From NCBI GenBank assembly GCA_024364735.1, contig JAGFNQ010008723.1:1-64000 (forward strand): DNA of 64,000 bases. Reading direction: 5' to 3'. Of the stretch, positions 11,901 to 22,654 are shown piece by piece. A program made the translations under genes and the position numbers. This stretch comes from Boesenbergia rotunda (Eukaryota; Streptophyta; Magnoliopsida; Zingiberales; Zingiberaceae). How positions within the stretch are numbered: the first letter of the stretch is position 1; every line of letters begins with the position of its first letter. The notes under the pieces were generated by a model. The model was not told the origin of the DNA, searched no databases, and saw nothing but the letters and a program-made list of their open reading frames with translations.

Positions 11901-12633
11901 CATGCATGTTAAGGATGTTTAATTTATGTTTATGTTTATGCCATGTATCATGCATGTTAAGGATGTTTCTCTATGTTTATGTTTATGCCATGTATCATGC
12001 ATGTTAAGAATGTTTCTTTATGTTTATGTTTATGCCATGTATCATGCATGTTAAGAATGTTTAAATTACGTTTATGTTTATGTCATGTATTATGCATGTT
12101 AAGAATGTTTAGTATATGTTTAAGTTATGTCATGTATCATGCCATGAAAGTTTATTTATAGTTATGTTCAAGTATAAAGTTATGTTTATGTTTTATGTGC
12201 TTATGATTAAGTGATGAATGGTTTTAGTGAGTAGAAAGAGTCTTACTAAGCCTGTGTGCTTATAGTCTTATTTCCTTATACCGCAGATCACGCAAGGGGA
12301 CTGTAAGGAAGCAGCAGGAGGGCAAGAATGCATGTGTGTGGTAGTGACTTGGCCACGAAAACAATATGTTTATCGGTCTTATGCTAGAACTGTATGTTTG
12401 CTACTTATGTGTTTGAATAATGGCTTATGTGACTCTATGATATGATGTTAAGCATGACATAATATGATGCAAAATATGAAGATAATATGTCAAGTACCCA
12501 TGTCATTATGTTAGAAATGGTAGTAGGGCATATATGTGTAAGTCTTAAAGTTATTCCGCTGCCTTATGATGTCTACATGCCCTAAGTATGTTAAAGTAAC
12601 GCCACTTTATGAAAAAAAAAAGCGAGCGTTACA
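8945..12633 (+). repeat. L1: long LTR, Ty3/gypsy chromovirus-like, no internal region
   Basis: The copy starts TGTAACGACCC and ends GCGAGCGTTACA, the inverted termini found also on L2 and L3. At 3689 bp with no coding domain it looks like an LTR alone. Plant Tekay/Del-type chromoviruses have LTRs of this size with TGTAACA/TGTAACG ends; the family call rests on that resemblance. No TSD can be confirmed because the right flank is an inverted partial copy. A GC-rich block near 11280-11480 (repeated CCGGTTCTGGACTACCG) and ATG-rich repeats on either side are shared with L2 and L3. A short stretch at 11051-11150 is private to this copy. Confidence 0.82.
11786..12150 (+). repeat. tandem repeats, ~58-60 bp unit, in L1
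   Basis: About six units built on TATGCCATGTATCATGCATG followed by TTAAGAATGTTT. L2 and L3 have tandem arrays in the same region but with different units (about 37 and 45 bp), so each copy expanded independently. Confidence 0.8.
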
Positions 12634-13856
12634 GGTTTTTTCATAAAGCGGCGTTACGTTAACATAAGTAGGGCAGGTGGACCTCATAAGGCAGCGGAAT
12701 AACTTTAATCTTACACATACATGCACCTACTACCATTCCTAACATAATGACATGGGAACTTGGCATATTGACTTCATACTTAGCATCATATCATGTCATA
12801 CTTAACATCATGTCATAGAGTCACATAAGTCATCATTCAAGCACATAAGTAGCAAAGGTAAAGTTCTAGCATAAGACGAGTAAACATATTATTTTCTTGG
12901 CCAAGTCACTACCACACACATGCATTCTTGCCCTCCTACTACTTCCTTATTGTCCCCTTGCGTGATCTGAGATATAAGGAAATAATACTATAAGCACACA
13001 GGCTTAGTAAGACTCTTTCCTACTCACTAAAACCATACGTCACTTAAACATAAACATATCAAGTATCTGACCTAACATAATTCTGAACATAAATCAGAAG
13101 CATAATCTTGGCGTAAGTCATAAACATATGAACAACTAACATAGCATGATTCATAACATAGACATAAATCTACCACAAACTTAGCGTAGCAAAATTCTTA
13201 ACGTACCTGAACATGAAACATACTTATTCATGGCATAATTCTTAGCATACATGAACATGAAACATACTTATTCATGGCATAATTCTTAGAATACATGAAC
13301 ATGAAACATACTTATTCATGGCATAATTCTTGGCATACATGAACATGAAACATACTTATTCATGGCATAATTCTTGGCATACATGAACATGAAACATACT
13401 TATTCATGGCATAAACATAGAATATACTTACCCTGGCGCGATGCATAACATGAATGCATGCGTGAGTCAATGCATTTACTATATAAGGATGCTTAGTTTT
13501 AAAATCATACTTTTAAATGCTTAACATAACATAACATCATTGGGGTCCCCGGCTTGTACCACATACATACATCATAAGCGCGCATCCCTAAGTAAATACG
13601 AGGTAGCGAGCCCCGACCTACTAGGGTAAGGACAGCATAGTCGGTAGTCCCAGAACCGGGGCGTTCTTAAGGTGCCTATCCCTGTTGCACAGCTTCGGTA
13701 GTGCCAGAACCATGGACAGCATAGTCGGTAGTCCAGAACCGGGGCGTTCTTAAGGTGCCCATCCCTTGGACCCTTACTTCGGTCCGGTACAAGCCCATTC
13801 ATAAAGTAAGATAAATATGCATGCTTCATCATTCATACTTGACATTTCATAGGAAC
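12634..13856 (-). repeat. L1i: partial inverted copy of the L1-type LTR
   Basis: Read on the minus strand this matches the right third of L1: the GC-rich block (CCGGTTCTGG, 13600-13790), a ~59-bp tandem array (about 13200-13420, four units) and the A-tract/GCGTTAC end. Its terminal TGTAACGCC is missing, so it abuts L1 tail-to-tail inside the A/T tract. Together with 11200-12633 it forms an inverted repeat with arms over 1.2 kb and almost no spacer. Confidence 0.85.
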
Positions 13857-13914
13857 AGCTACGGTAGTTCCAGAACCGTGGACAACATAGTCGGTAGTCC
13901 AGAACCGGGGCGTG
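13857..13914 (-). repeat. displaced short fragment of L1-type LTR
   Basis: The segment repeats part of the GC-rich block (GGTAGTTCCAGAACCGTGG and the following bases) in the same orientation as L1i but out of order. It ends exactly where E2 leader sequence begins, so it marks a rearrangement breakpoint. Confidence 0.65.
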
Positions 13915-13922
13915 CGGGGTAG

Positions 13923-13951
13923 CTCAAACTTGGTGCAACCACCAGTTTGAG
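13923..13951 (+). other. PBS-adjacent leader hairpin of E2
   Basis: CTCAAACTTGGTG pairs with CACCAGTTTGAG around a CAAC loop. Compared with E5 and E7 (CTCAAATTTGGTG / CACCAATTTGAG) one T-A pair has become C-G on both sides, so pairing is kept. Confidence 0.7.
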
Positions 13952-14376
13952 ATTTTTTTCGGATTTTTCACTTTTGATTTTCAAATAAATAATATCTGTG
14001 GGTGGATTTAAAATATTCTTACGCCTTTTTAAATTTTGAATTTTCATTTATTTCCCATAAGTCAGAATTGATAAAACGATCAATTTCTAAAAATTTGTCA
14101 TAAAATTTTTTTAATTATTTAATTATTTTTTTCTCAAAATTCGTGCTATCCTAATTCGAGCAAAATTTTCAACTTTGAATTCTTATTTCTTTTCAGAATT
14201 GACAAAAGTAACATTTTCAAAAATTTAGCATAAACTTTTTTATTATTTTATTATTATTCTGCCTCGAAATTCATGCAATATTTTTTTTGGCTATTTTTCC
14301 TGCTCCCGCACTACTAATCCAAGACCAAGTCTTGATACATTTCTGTTATCTCTCTTGTGTACGAGGTTTAAACTAA

Positions 14377-15135
14377 ATGGCCAACCAAGAATGGAACAGT
14401 GCCCGTCCACCGCTCTTCTCTGGCGAAAATTTCAACTCCTGGAGAAGTCTAATGGAATTCCACCTGAAAGCCAATCTGAATTTATGGTTGATAATCCAAA
14501 CGGGGTTCACATTCCCCACAGAAGAAGGAACATCGATCACTTGGGACAAATTGGACGAACCAACTCTGAGGAAGATTGAGACTGATGTCAGGGCAACAGT
14601 AATCTTACAATGCGGCCTGACCAAAGAAGAACTGAAGCGGGTCGGATCCTTCAATTATGCCAAAGAGATGTGGGAAAAGCTAATCAATCTACACGAAGAG
14701 GGCTCCGATGTTGAGATCTTAGAAGCTCAAGAACAAGTAGCTGAGATTGACTCGACACCCGACGTCGAAATCGAACCAGAGTCAAACGATGAGTTTTCTG
14801 AGACAAAATCGGTAACTAATTTTGAATCGTTTTTTGAATTACAATTAAGTAATCAAACAGATACTGTAATGGCCGAGGAAGGTGTAATTTCTAGTGCAGG
14901 AAAACCTCCAAGAAAACTGCAAAAGAGGCCTCAAACAGTACCTGAGTCCAACTCAGACTCAGCATCTGACGATGAAGAAGGAGATCCTCGAAAACCGGTC
15001 CGGTTGGCTCACGACCACTACAAAATACTGAAGAAACAATCAAGCAAAAGAAAGATGGCTAAAATCAAGGGGAGACCTCCAAAAAGAAATCTAATGGTAA
15101 ATTTACAGTATTTGAAAATCCATTATTTACCTTGA
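14377..15135 (+). CDS. E2 truncated, rearranged gag-like ORF (252 aa)
   Basis: The first ~105 residues are the N-terminus of a SIRE-type copia gag (RPPLFSGENF..W, IIQTGF, ILQCGLTKEEL, MWEKLINLHE) and resemble E7 and E8 gag. The central gag core and the zinc knuckle are absent. Instead an acidic stretch (DSTPDVEIEPESNDE) is joined to a segment resembling the pre-knuckle part of E7 gag (RPQTVPESNSDSASDDEEGD, then RLAHDHYK). A frameshift near 15085 moves the conserved tail (LNNMIEPYKLVKAN to YNYDVT) into another frame, ending at about 15297. Whether it is translated is unknown. ATG 14377 aligns with the gag start in E5. Confidence 0.7.
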   Translation: MANQEWNSARPPLFSGENFNSWRSLMEFHLKANLNLWLIIQTGFTFPTEEGTSITWDKLDEPTLRKIETDVRATVILQCGLTKEELKRVGSFNYAKEMWEKLINLHEEGSDVEILEAQEQVAEIDSTPDVEIEPESNDEFSETKSVTNFESFFELQLSNQTDTVMAEEGVISSAGKPPRKLQKRPQTVPESNSDSASDDEEGDPRKPVRLAHDHYKILKKQSSKRKMAKIKGRPPKRNLMVNLQYLKIHYLP

Positions 15136-15340
15136 ATAATATGATTGAACCTTATAAATTAGTTAAAGCAAACATTAGTAAATTGGAACAAGAAGATGAA
15201 ATATTGAAACATAAGGTCAAAATGCTAGAAAGTCTAATTCACAATCTTGCTAATTCTAAAAAACCAGAATATCATTACAATTATGACGTGACTTAGATGA
15301 TTACTTTTCTTGCTTGCTTATTTTATTATGCTTAGATGTA

Positions 15341-15665
15341 GGATTGGTTAGATTAAGGACAAATGATTAAACTAAAACTTGAACAACCTAGTATTAGGAC
15401 AAGGTTTGATGATAGTATGTTAGGGAAGCCTGTCTAAGGAGTCAGGTAGGGTAAGGAGTACCCTATTTGATATTCTTAGTCCGGTGGAACTAGCCGAAGC
15501 TACCTCTCTGAATCCTAAGCTAGTTAGACCAAAGTTTCTTAGAAAGCAATTTGAAAATAAAATTTCTTTAAAAGGCTTTGTCTAGAAAAGGGTTGTTGAT
15601 CCAATAAGGCTACGGCCAAAGAAAGCCTCTGTGCCTTGCCAAGACCTGGAAGCCAATTATCGAAA
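15341..15665 (+). other. conserved non-coding block, E2 copy
   Basis: This ~300-nt block, with landmarks GATGATAGTA, ACTAGCCGAAGCTACC, CTAGTTAGACC, GGCTTTGTCTAG and GCCAAGACCTGGAAGCC, recurs at the same place in E3, E4, E5, E7 and (minus strand) E6. No shared open frame was found. It contains a possible AACTAG/CTAGTT stem and a small GGC..GCC hairpin. Confidence 0.7.
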
Positions 15666-15841
15666 CTTACTTTCAAATTGTCGTTTGTTAAACTTGAATC
15701 TAACACAAGCTTCAATCAAATCATAGCTTTTAATTTAAATTCAAAAATAAAATTTAACGCATCTCACAAAACAGATAAGGATACCTTGTTTTGTCACTTA
15801 GAAATGGATGAGATGCTCAGGACCTAAAAGTTTACTTCAAC

Positions 15842-16150
15842 CCAATCAACCTTACAAAATTAATTCAACCTAATTATTCTCAACTTAATTATTCTCAATT
15901 AATTCAACCTAATTATTCTCAACTTAATTATTCTCAATAAATTCAACTTAGTTATTCTCAAAATTCAACTTAATTATTCTCAATTAATTATTCTCAAAAT
16001 TCAACTTAATTATTCTCAATTAATTATTCTCAAAATTCAACTTAATTATTCTTAATTAATTATTCTCAAAATTCAACTTAATTATTCTCGATTAATTATG
16101 ATCAAAATTCAACTTAATTATTCTCAATCAATTATTTTTAAAATTCAACT
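15842..16150 (+). repeat. AT-rich tandem array, E2
   Basis: Irregular units based on AACTTAATTATTCTCAATTA. E5 and E4 have AT-rich arrays with different words in the equivalent place. Confidence 0.8.
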
Positions 16151-16649
16151 TAACAATTTTTTAAATTCAGAGTTAAAATTTTGATTAATTTCCAAATTCC
16201 TCAAAAAATCATTTTAACTTTTAAACTAAGGTTTAATGTTTCAAAATTGCTCACCTTAGGTTTCTTTTGCTCATCTACCTAAGAATTACTTAATTTTTGT
16301 GAACATTTCTATTCAAAGAAATTCCTTTGGACAATCATTTTTTTTAAATAAGTCTTGCAAAAAGTCAGTTTAGGGTTTACTCAAAATTCTTCTTTTCACT
16401 TAGAAAAATGTCTACAGTCCAAGCTTTTGATATATATAAATATTTTTTTAAGGTATTTTTCAAAATTTCTCCTATACTTGTATCTCCTCTGGTATTGTTT
16501 CAAAATCAGTTTAAACATAGAATCTCCCTGTTGCAATTCTTTACCATTTTCAAAAGGAGAGAGAAAATGAAGAATTTGCTTTTCAAATCTCTAAAACAAA
16601 ATAGTTTTCAAAAGTTGTTTTAAACCTAGTTTTTTTTCTTGTTTGAATC

Positions 16650-17106
16650 AAACCCTAAGACTCAGAGGAGGATTAACTTGTGATCAACAAGCTTCCTAGG
16701 ACTGTGTCAGATCTAGGGGGAGTTCAAATTAGAAGAAGTTCAAAAATACTATATTTCAAAATACCATTATCATTTCAAATTTTTTTTTAAATGGGGCTTA
16801 TGCTTTAAAAATTATCTTTATTACAAATTGAATTTTCTAAAATTATATTCTTGAAAATTACCATACTATTATTCAAAACTATTCTTTTGATTTTAATAAA
16901 CCCTAAAGACACAGAGGAAGTTCCACTTCATGATCTACAAGGACTCCTAGGCAGTGTCAAATTTAGGGGGAGTCTAAATCGAAACGAAAGAAATTATTTC
17001 TGACTATTATTTTTCAAAATTATTAGATAATTCTTATAATTTGAATCAAACCTTAAGACTCAGAGGAAGATCGCTTGTAGTCAACAAGCTTCCTAGGACT
17101 GGGTCA
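16650..17106 (+). other. three stem-loop/AGGGGGAG modules, E2
   Basis: Modules lie at 16650-16723, 16898-16973 and 17048-17106. Each reads AAACCCTAAGACTCAGAGGA, then a hairpin, then CCTAGGAC.GTGTCA and TTTAGGGGGAG. In the third the stem is GGAAG..CTTGT-agtca-ACAAG-CTTCC; it is cut before its purine tract by the E2/E3 junction. The sequence between modules is T-rich and unremarkable. Confidence 0.72.
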
Positions 17107-17556
17107 AGCTTCCCGAGCGCCCCTAGGCCCTATAAAAGGGCCCTCGACCCCAGGCTTCAAGACAAGACTTCGAATCAACGCTTCTACGCTCTTCTGCTCT
17201 AGCGCCTTGCTCCGGAAACTACCCAACTCGAGCCAACGACGTCCCGCTGCTCCGGAAAAAGTCAACCAACAATCGGACGTCGGTAATAGAAGAGCCTTTT
17301 TAATTATTAAAGTTTACTGTGCTATATTTGTAAATCAATCTTTGTAAACTATTTTTGCGCCTCATATAGAATTGTCCAAAGTAAACGATCAACGATCGTG
17401 GGCCTTAGAGTAGGAGTCGACCTAGGCTCTGAACCAAGTAAAAACTTACTGTGTTCGCGTGTTTGTTTTTATCTTCCGTTGTGCAATTGCTCTTTCCCTA
17501 AATCCGAACGTTTTCCGATATTCACCGCCCCCTCTATCGGCTCTCTCGATCCAACA
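17107..17556 (+). repeat. E3 5' LTR, right-hand 450 bp only
   Basis: It matches the end of the 3' LTR (22625-23074) from just upstream of the TATA box to the terminal CTCGATCCAACA. The TATA box is TATAAAA inside GGCCC..GGGCC. The U3 hairpin array and most paired palindromes are deleted. Confidence 0.88.
17385..17399 (+). other. downstream LTR hairpin ACGATC-AAC-GATCGT
   Basis: A perfect 6-bp stem with a 3-nt loop in the R/U5 part of the LTR. E5 and E7 have ACGGTC-AAC-GACCGT at the same place (25660, 35609, 45406, 55752), a compensated G-C for A-T exchange. Confidence 0.7.
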
Positions 17557-17558
17557 AT

Positions 17559-17606
17559 TGGTATCAGAGCAGGGAAGCTCAAATCTGGTGCAACCACCAA
17601 TTTGAG
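17559..17606 (+). other. E3 primer-binding site and adjacent hairpin
   Basis: TGGTATCAGAGC (17559-17570) is the Met-tRNA type site. The inverted repeat CTCAAATCTGGTG / CACCAATTTGAG (17578-17606) follows eight bases later. Confidence 0.82.
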
Positions 17607-18011
17607 AGTTTTTGGATTTACGAAATTTTTTTTCTTTTATTTTTTTTCTTTTTTGTTAATCAACACCACTCATTTTTTCACTATAAGTCAAAATTGATAA
17701 AATGAACAATTTTTGAAAATTTGTCATAAACTTTTTTATTATTTTAATATTTTCCTCGAAATTCGTGCTACCTTAATTCGAGCAAATTTTTTTAACATTA
17801 AATTTTTAATTTTTTATCATTAATCAGAATTGACAAAATTAATATTTTCAAAAAATTGTCATAAATTATTTTTATTATTTTATTATTATTCCACCTTGAA
17901 ATTCGTGCAATATTTATTTTGAGCTATTTTTTCCCTTCTCCCGCACTACTAATCCAAGACCAAGTCTTGGTATATTTCTGTTATTTCTTTTGTGTGCAAG
18001 GATCATTTTTA

Positions 18012-18955
18012 ATGGTCAATCAAGAATGGAATAGCATTCGTCCACCGCTCTTCTCTGGCTAAAATTTCAACTCCTGGAGAAGTCAAATGGAATCCCACCT
18101 GAAGGCTAATCTAGATTTATGGTCGATAATCCAAACAGGGTTCAGATTCCCCACGGAAGATGGAACATCGATCGCTTGGGACAAATTGGATGAACCAACT
18201 CTGAGGAAGATCGAGACTGATGCTAAGGCAACAGTGATCATACAATGTGGTCTAACCATCGAACAACTCAAGCTAGTCGGTCCATTTGGATGTGCTAAAG
18301 AGATGTGGGAGAAGCTACTCAACCTACACGAAAAGAGCTCCGATATTGAGGTCTTTGAAGGAGAGATGTTCGAATCATCGGACGAATCAAATGAAGAAGA
18401 AGATGACCAAAGTTATCTTGAAGTCTCGGTCCAAGCACAGACAGCCGAGTCAGACTCGACACCCGACGTTGAAATCGAACCTGAGTCAGACGATGAGTTT
18501 TCTGAGACAAAAATGGTAACCAATTTCAAATATTCTTTTAAATTAAGGTTAAATAATCAAGTTGATACTGTAATGGTCGAGGAAGGTATAGTTTTTGTTG
18601 CAGGGAAAACTCCAAGAGAACCACCAAAGAAGAAGATTCAACCTGTACCTGAGTCCGACTCAGACCCAGAATCTGATGACGTAGAAGGGATCATCAGAAG
18701 CAGGTCCGGATGGCTCACGACCGCTACAAAATGCCAAAGAAACAATAAAGCAAAAGAAAGATGGCTAGAATCAAGGGGGAGATTCCCAACCGGGAATCAA
18801 AAGGTAAATTTACAGTATTTGAAAATCCATTATTTACCATGAATAATATAATTGAATCTTATAAATTAGTTAGGGCTAATTTGTTAGAAAATTTAATTCA
18901 TAATATTGCTGTTTTTGATAATCCAGAATATTATTATGATTATGATATAACTTAG
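18012..18955 (+). pseudogene. E3 gag-like pseudogene
   Basis: Same layout as the E2 and E5 gag-like genes: SIRE-type gag N-terminus, acidic insert (DSTPDVEIEPESDDE), EEGIVFVAGK, PVPESDSDPESDD, basic stretch, then a conserved tail ending near 18955. An in-frame TAA (18060-18062) interrupts the start region, most simply from GAA since related copies read SGENF there. A frameshift near 18780 separates the tail (FENPLFTMNNIIESYKLV to YDYDIT). The gag core and zinc knuckle are missing, as in E2 and E5. Confidence 0.78.
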
Positions 18956-19016
18956 ATCATTTTTTTGCTTTAATTGTATGTTTCTTTTTATTTTATTTTT
19001 TATGTTTTTTTAAATT

Positions 19017-19292
19017 AGGATTGATTAGTTTAAGGACAAAACAGTTTAACTGAAAGTTGAACAACATAGTATTGGGTGGAGGTGAGATGATAGTACGTTA
19101 GGGAAACCTTTATGGTGGAACTAGCCGAAGCTACCGATCCAAGACCCAAACTAGTTAGACCAAAATTTATCAAAAAGTAATTTTGAAGATGAAATTTCAC
19201 TAAAAGGCTTTGTCTAGGAAAGGGTTGATGATCCAATAAGCTACGGCCAAAGAAGGCCTTGTGCCTCGCCAAGACCTGGAAGTCAATTTTTG
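19017..19292 (+). other. conserved non-coding block, E3 copy
   Basis: Collinear with the E2, E4, E5 and E7 copies. GGCC-aaagaa-GGCC here forms a 4-bp stem within GCTAC..TTGTGCC. About 50 nt before the AACTAGCCGAAG landmark are missing compared with E5. Confidence 0.7.
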
Positions 19293-20047
19293 AAACTCAA
19301 ATTCAATTTACTCTTTGTTAAATTCGAATCTAACACAAATTTTCAGTTAACTTTAGATTCAAATATTTCTTTTCAAAATAAATTTAAATTGTGTTTAAAA
19401 AATTAATTTAACTTTTTCAAAATTAATCATGATTTTTCAAAATAAAACTTTCTACCAAAACCTGTCTCACACAACCCATAAGGTTAACATGTTTGATCAC
19501 ATAGAACTAGGTGAGACATCTAGGACCTAAAAGCATAAATCAATATTCTTTCAAATAAAAAATGTTTTCAAAAGTTATTCAAAATTATCTCTATCATCCA
19601 AATTAATGTATCCTACTCTTTCATATTGAATTTCATATCACAATAGACTCATTTTAAATAGAGTCTAGGGCTTGTTTGATTTAGTTATAGATAGTCAACT
19701 GAGTCAAACTTGGTCAACATAGTCAAACTTGGTCAACACTGAAATCCCTTAAGGAACTTAGATAAAAGTCAGACCTGTGTCAGGATACTGGGGGAGTTCT
19801 TCTTAATCTTTTTCAAAAAAAAATCAGATTTTTTCAAAAATCTTATGCTCTAAAACTTGTTATCATCTCACAATAAGGTTTTCAAAAGTTAATTCAAAAA
19901 CCCTCGTATATTACTATCTTTTTGAAAAATTATCATCATGATTTTCGAAAACCATGCCATCATTTCAAGTTGTGTTTTCGAAAATTTATTTCCTTGAAAG
20001 TTATCATACTCAGAAGGTTATTCAAAATTATTCTTTTGATCTTAATA
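19293..20047 (+). other. E3 non-coding spacer with degenerate first module
   Basis: AT-rich, no gene seen. Around 19690-19795 a GTCAAACTTGGTCAAC direct repeat precedes a degenerate module ending CTGGGGGAG. Confidence 0.55.
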
Positions 20048-20500
20048 AACCCTAAAGACACAGAGGAAGGTCCACTTCATGATCTACACGGACTCCTAGG
20101 ATGTGTCAAATTTAGGGGGAGTTTGAGTCAAAAGAAGAATTTCTGAAATATTTTTTTAATTATTTTGAAGGTATAAGATAATTCTTATAATTTAAATCAA
20201 ACCTTAAAACTCAGAGGAAGATCTCTTGTAGTCAACAAGCTTCCTAGGACTGGGTCATGTTTAGGGGGAGATCAAATTAAAAGAATTATTGAATATTTTC
20301 AAAATTATACGTTTTCATGCACTACACGTTTAAAATCCTTTTGAAAACTTGAATAATTTTTCCTTCAAAATACTATTATTTTATTCTTGTGGCTAATGAA
20401 ATTATTTTTATAATATTTACTTGGGTTGAAAAATTTCCAGGACACTAAGGAAAATGTCCTTGTAGTTAACAAGGTTTCCTGTGATTGTGTCAGACTGGAA
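20048..20500 (+). other. three stem-loop modules, E3
   Basis: Modules at 20048-20121, 20199-20270 and 20435-20500. The second has GGAAG..CTTGT/ACAAG..CTTCC followed by TTTAGGGGGAG. The third has GGAAA..CCTTGT/ACAAGG..TTTCC and ends GTGTCAGACTGG rather than in a purine tract. Confidence 0.75.
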
Positions 20501-21813
20501 GATAAACCAAGTCAAGTAAAATATTATGTTTTCAAAATGCATAATACTTTTCAAAAATTATTCATATTTTTCAAAGTCTAATTGTTTTCAAAAACAGTAC
20601 TTAGACTTTCCAAAAAGGCTCAATCTGTTAGTTTTTTTTTAGTACTTATATTTGTCAAAAATGCATAACATCCTGCAAAAGTACTAATACTTTTTCAAAG
20701 CACTAATATTTACAAAATACGAATATTTTTTTAAAGTGCAATACTAAACATGTTTCAAAAAAAAACAAATTTTTTCAATCTTTTTCAAAGTGAAAATGTG
20801 TTTCAAATTTTCTTTTGCATAACATTTTTTTATTCTTCCAAATGTACTTTAAAATATTTTTTTAAATCTTTTCCAAATAAAAGTTTTTCCAAGGCAATAG
20901 TGTTCTAAATACGTGAATTTTCTAAAGACTTGCCTACAAATACAATTTTTTTTATTTCACAATACTTTCCAAAGTAGAGTTTTTCTTTAGTACAATTTAA
21001 GCTGCTTGCTGTACTTTCAGAATTATACTAAGTATTTTTACTTTCAAAACTCATAGGCTCTGATACACAATTTTTTCCCTTAAACCTTTTTTGTAAATAT
21101 ATTTTTCAAAAAGAGTATTTTTAAAGGGAAAAGCAGAAAAAGTAAACAAAATTTTTCCTTAAATTTCTTCCCTTTTTCAAAGAAAGTTTATCTTAGAAAT
21201 GATCTAAAGGAAAAGAATTTCACATTAAGGGGGAGAGAAAGGAAAGAGAAAAAGGAAACTTTGTCTAATTTTTATCTTTTTCAAAAATTGCTTCAAAAAT
21301 TTCTAAGTGTTTCAAAAGTGCATGTTTTTTTTTCAATTCTCAAAGTTGAATTTTTTTTCAAAATTTTGGCTAAGTAAAATTCTTTTTGAAAGCCTTGTAA
21401 GTAAAAGTTATTTAACAAAATTTAAGCTTGCAAAACCTTTCATAATGGAAAATTATCTAAGTGTAAAAAGTTTTAAAAATGCTGTTACTCTATTTTTGAA
21501 AAACACTTTGTCAAAAACATGAAGCACTTAGAAAAACTCAAAAATCCCTATTAGATACCTTGTTCACCCATGTTTGTTTTTGATATATGTCAAAGGGGGA
21601 GGAAAGTCAAAGTTAAGAGTTAAGATAATTATTGTTTCATAAAATAATTATTCAGGGGGAGTATGAGTATGAGAAAATTTTTTCTGTTCAAATTACATTG
21701 GTATTAGACTATTAAGAATTGCCATGTTTCATTTGTTTTAACTGTCATGCTTAAATGTTATAATTTTTTACTTAACTTTGAATTGCATTGCCATAAATCA
21801 AAAAGGGGGAGAT
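20501..21813 (+). other. E3 3' non-coding tail with polypurine tracts
   Basis: Long stretch of T-rich sequence made of imperfect TTTTCAAAA-type repeats with no gene. Purine tracts (AAGGGGGAGAG at about 21228, AAAGGGGGAGG at about 21593, CAGGGGGAG at about 21653) precede the true polypurine tract AAAAAGGGGGAGAT at the 3' LTR boundary. Confidence 0.65.
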
Positions 21814-21920
21814 TGTTGGTGCAGGAAGCACCATATCGAACCTTGTTTTGATATTGGCAAAGGATTCAAAGTTAAGTGTTATTTGTTATCCAACATGTTA
21901 CTTGAGTATGCAGGAAAAGT

Positions 21921-22143
21921 CCTAGCGAAGGGCTGCTAGGCACCTGGCGAAGGAATGCCAGGATATAAAGACCTAGCGAAGGAATGCTAGGCACTGGCGA
22001 AGGAATGTCAGTGTACAAAGCCCTAGCGAAGGACTGCTAGGCGCCAAGCGAAGGACAGCTTGGGACTGAAGCCCTAGCGAAGGAATGCTAGGCACCGGGC
22101 GAAGGACAGCTCGGTAACCAAGACCTAGCGAAGGACCGCTAGG
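21921..22143 (+). repeat. hairpin array, E3 3' LTR (about 9 units)
   Basis: Each unit is a 6-bp stem around an 8-nt loop of GAAGGACT type. Stems vary with pairing kept: CCTAGC/GCTAGG, CCTGGC/GCCAGG, CCAAGC/GCTTGG, CCGGGC/GCTCGG (one G-T wobble). Confidence 0.85.
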
Positions 22144-22340
22144 CAAAAATCCAACCAGACAGCTAAGGTTCGACCTAGGGTTCCATTTTGGAAACCCAAA
22201 GTCAGAACCAAGACAGCTAAGGCTGTATAAACTAACACATTATTATTTCATGTTGTTTTGGGACTAACCCTGGATGCAGGACCAAAGGAATGAGTGTCTG
22301 CAGCTCAGAGAGCCTCAAAGGAGTGAGGCAGTGGCTGAGT

Positions 22341-22654
22341 AGGGCGCCCAGAGTGTCCCGGGCGCCCCCAAGGTGCATACAAAACAATGTAAGTAAAGAA
22401 GGCTTCGAACAGCTGCTGGGCGGGGCGCCCCTGTGCTCCCGGGCGCCCCCAACGTCTCGGGCGCCCCCATGTGCAAGCCTACGAACCAGAAGCCAGCGAA
22501 GCCAGAGGATAAGCTTTGACCCAGTCAATGCGGGCGCCCCGAGCGCTCCGAGCGCCCCGGTCAAACCTGATCCCGATTTTGAAGGGATCAGATGTTGACC
22601 GAGCTGGAGACGGATCGACCGCCACGTGTGGGGGCGCCCCCAGGCCCTATAAAA
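22341..22654 (+). promoter_or_regulatory. E3 LTR promoter: paired GGGCGCCC palindromes, G-box, TATA
   Basis: Palindrome pairs at 22341-22369, 22421-22468 (three copies) and 22531-22560, a single GGGGGCGCCCCC at about 22630, CACGTG at 22623-22628 and TATAAAA at 22648-22654 inside an inverted GGCCCT/AGGGCC. The layout is typical of a U3 promoter; factor identity is not known. Confidence 0.65.

Larger units (their letters stand above)
13915..17106 (+). mobile_element. E2: non-autonomous copia derivative, both ends missing
   Basis: Its interior is collinear with E3 and E5: PBS-adjacent hairpin, rearranged gag-like ORF, conserved non-coding block, AT-rich array and three stem-loop modules. The 5' LTR and the PBS are gone, replaced by LTR debris. 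The 3' end fuses to a partial LTR of E3 at 17106/17107 in the middle of the third module. No pol sequence is present. Confidence 0.78.

Noticed and set aside
8945..12633. DNA transposon call based on TGTAACG/CGTTACA inverted termini
   Set aside because: L2 and L3 have 5-bp TSDs, TG..CA ends and LTR-like length; long-LTR gypsy solo LTRs fit better.
21921..22143. CRISPR array
   Set aside because: Units are hairpins of 20 nt with 2 or ~9 nt between them, no spacers of even length, no cas genes, and the context is a plant LTR.
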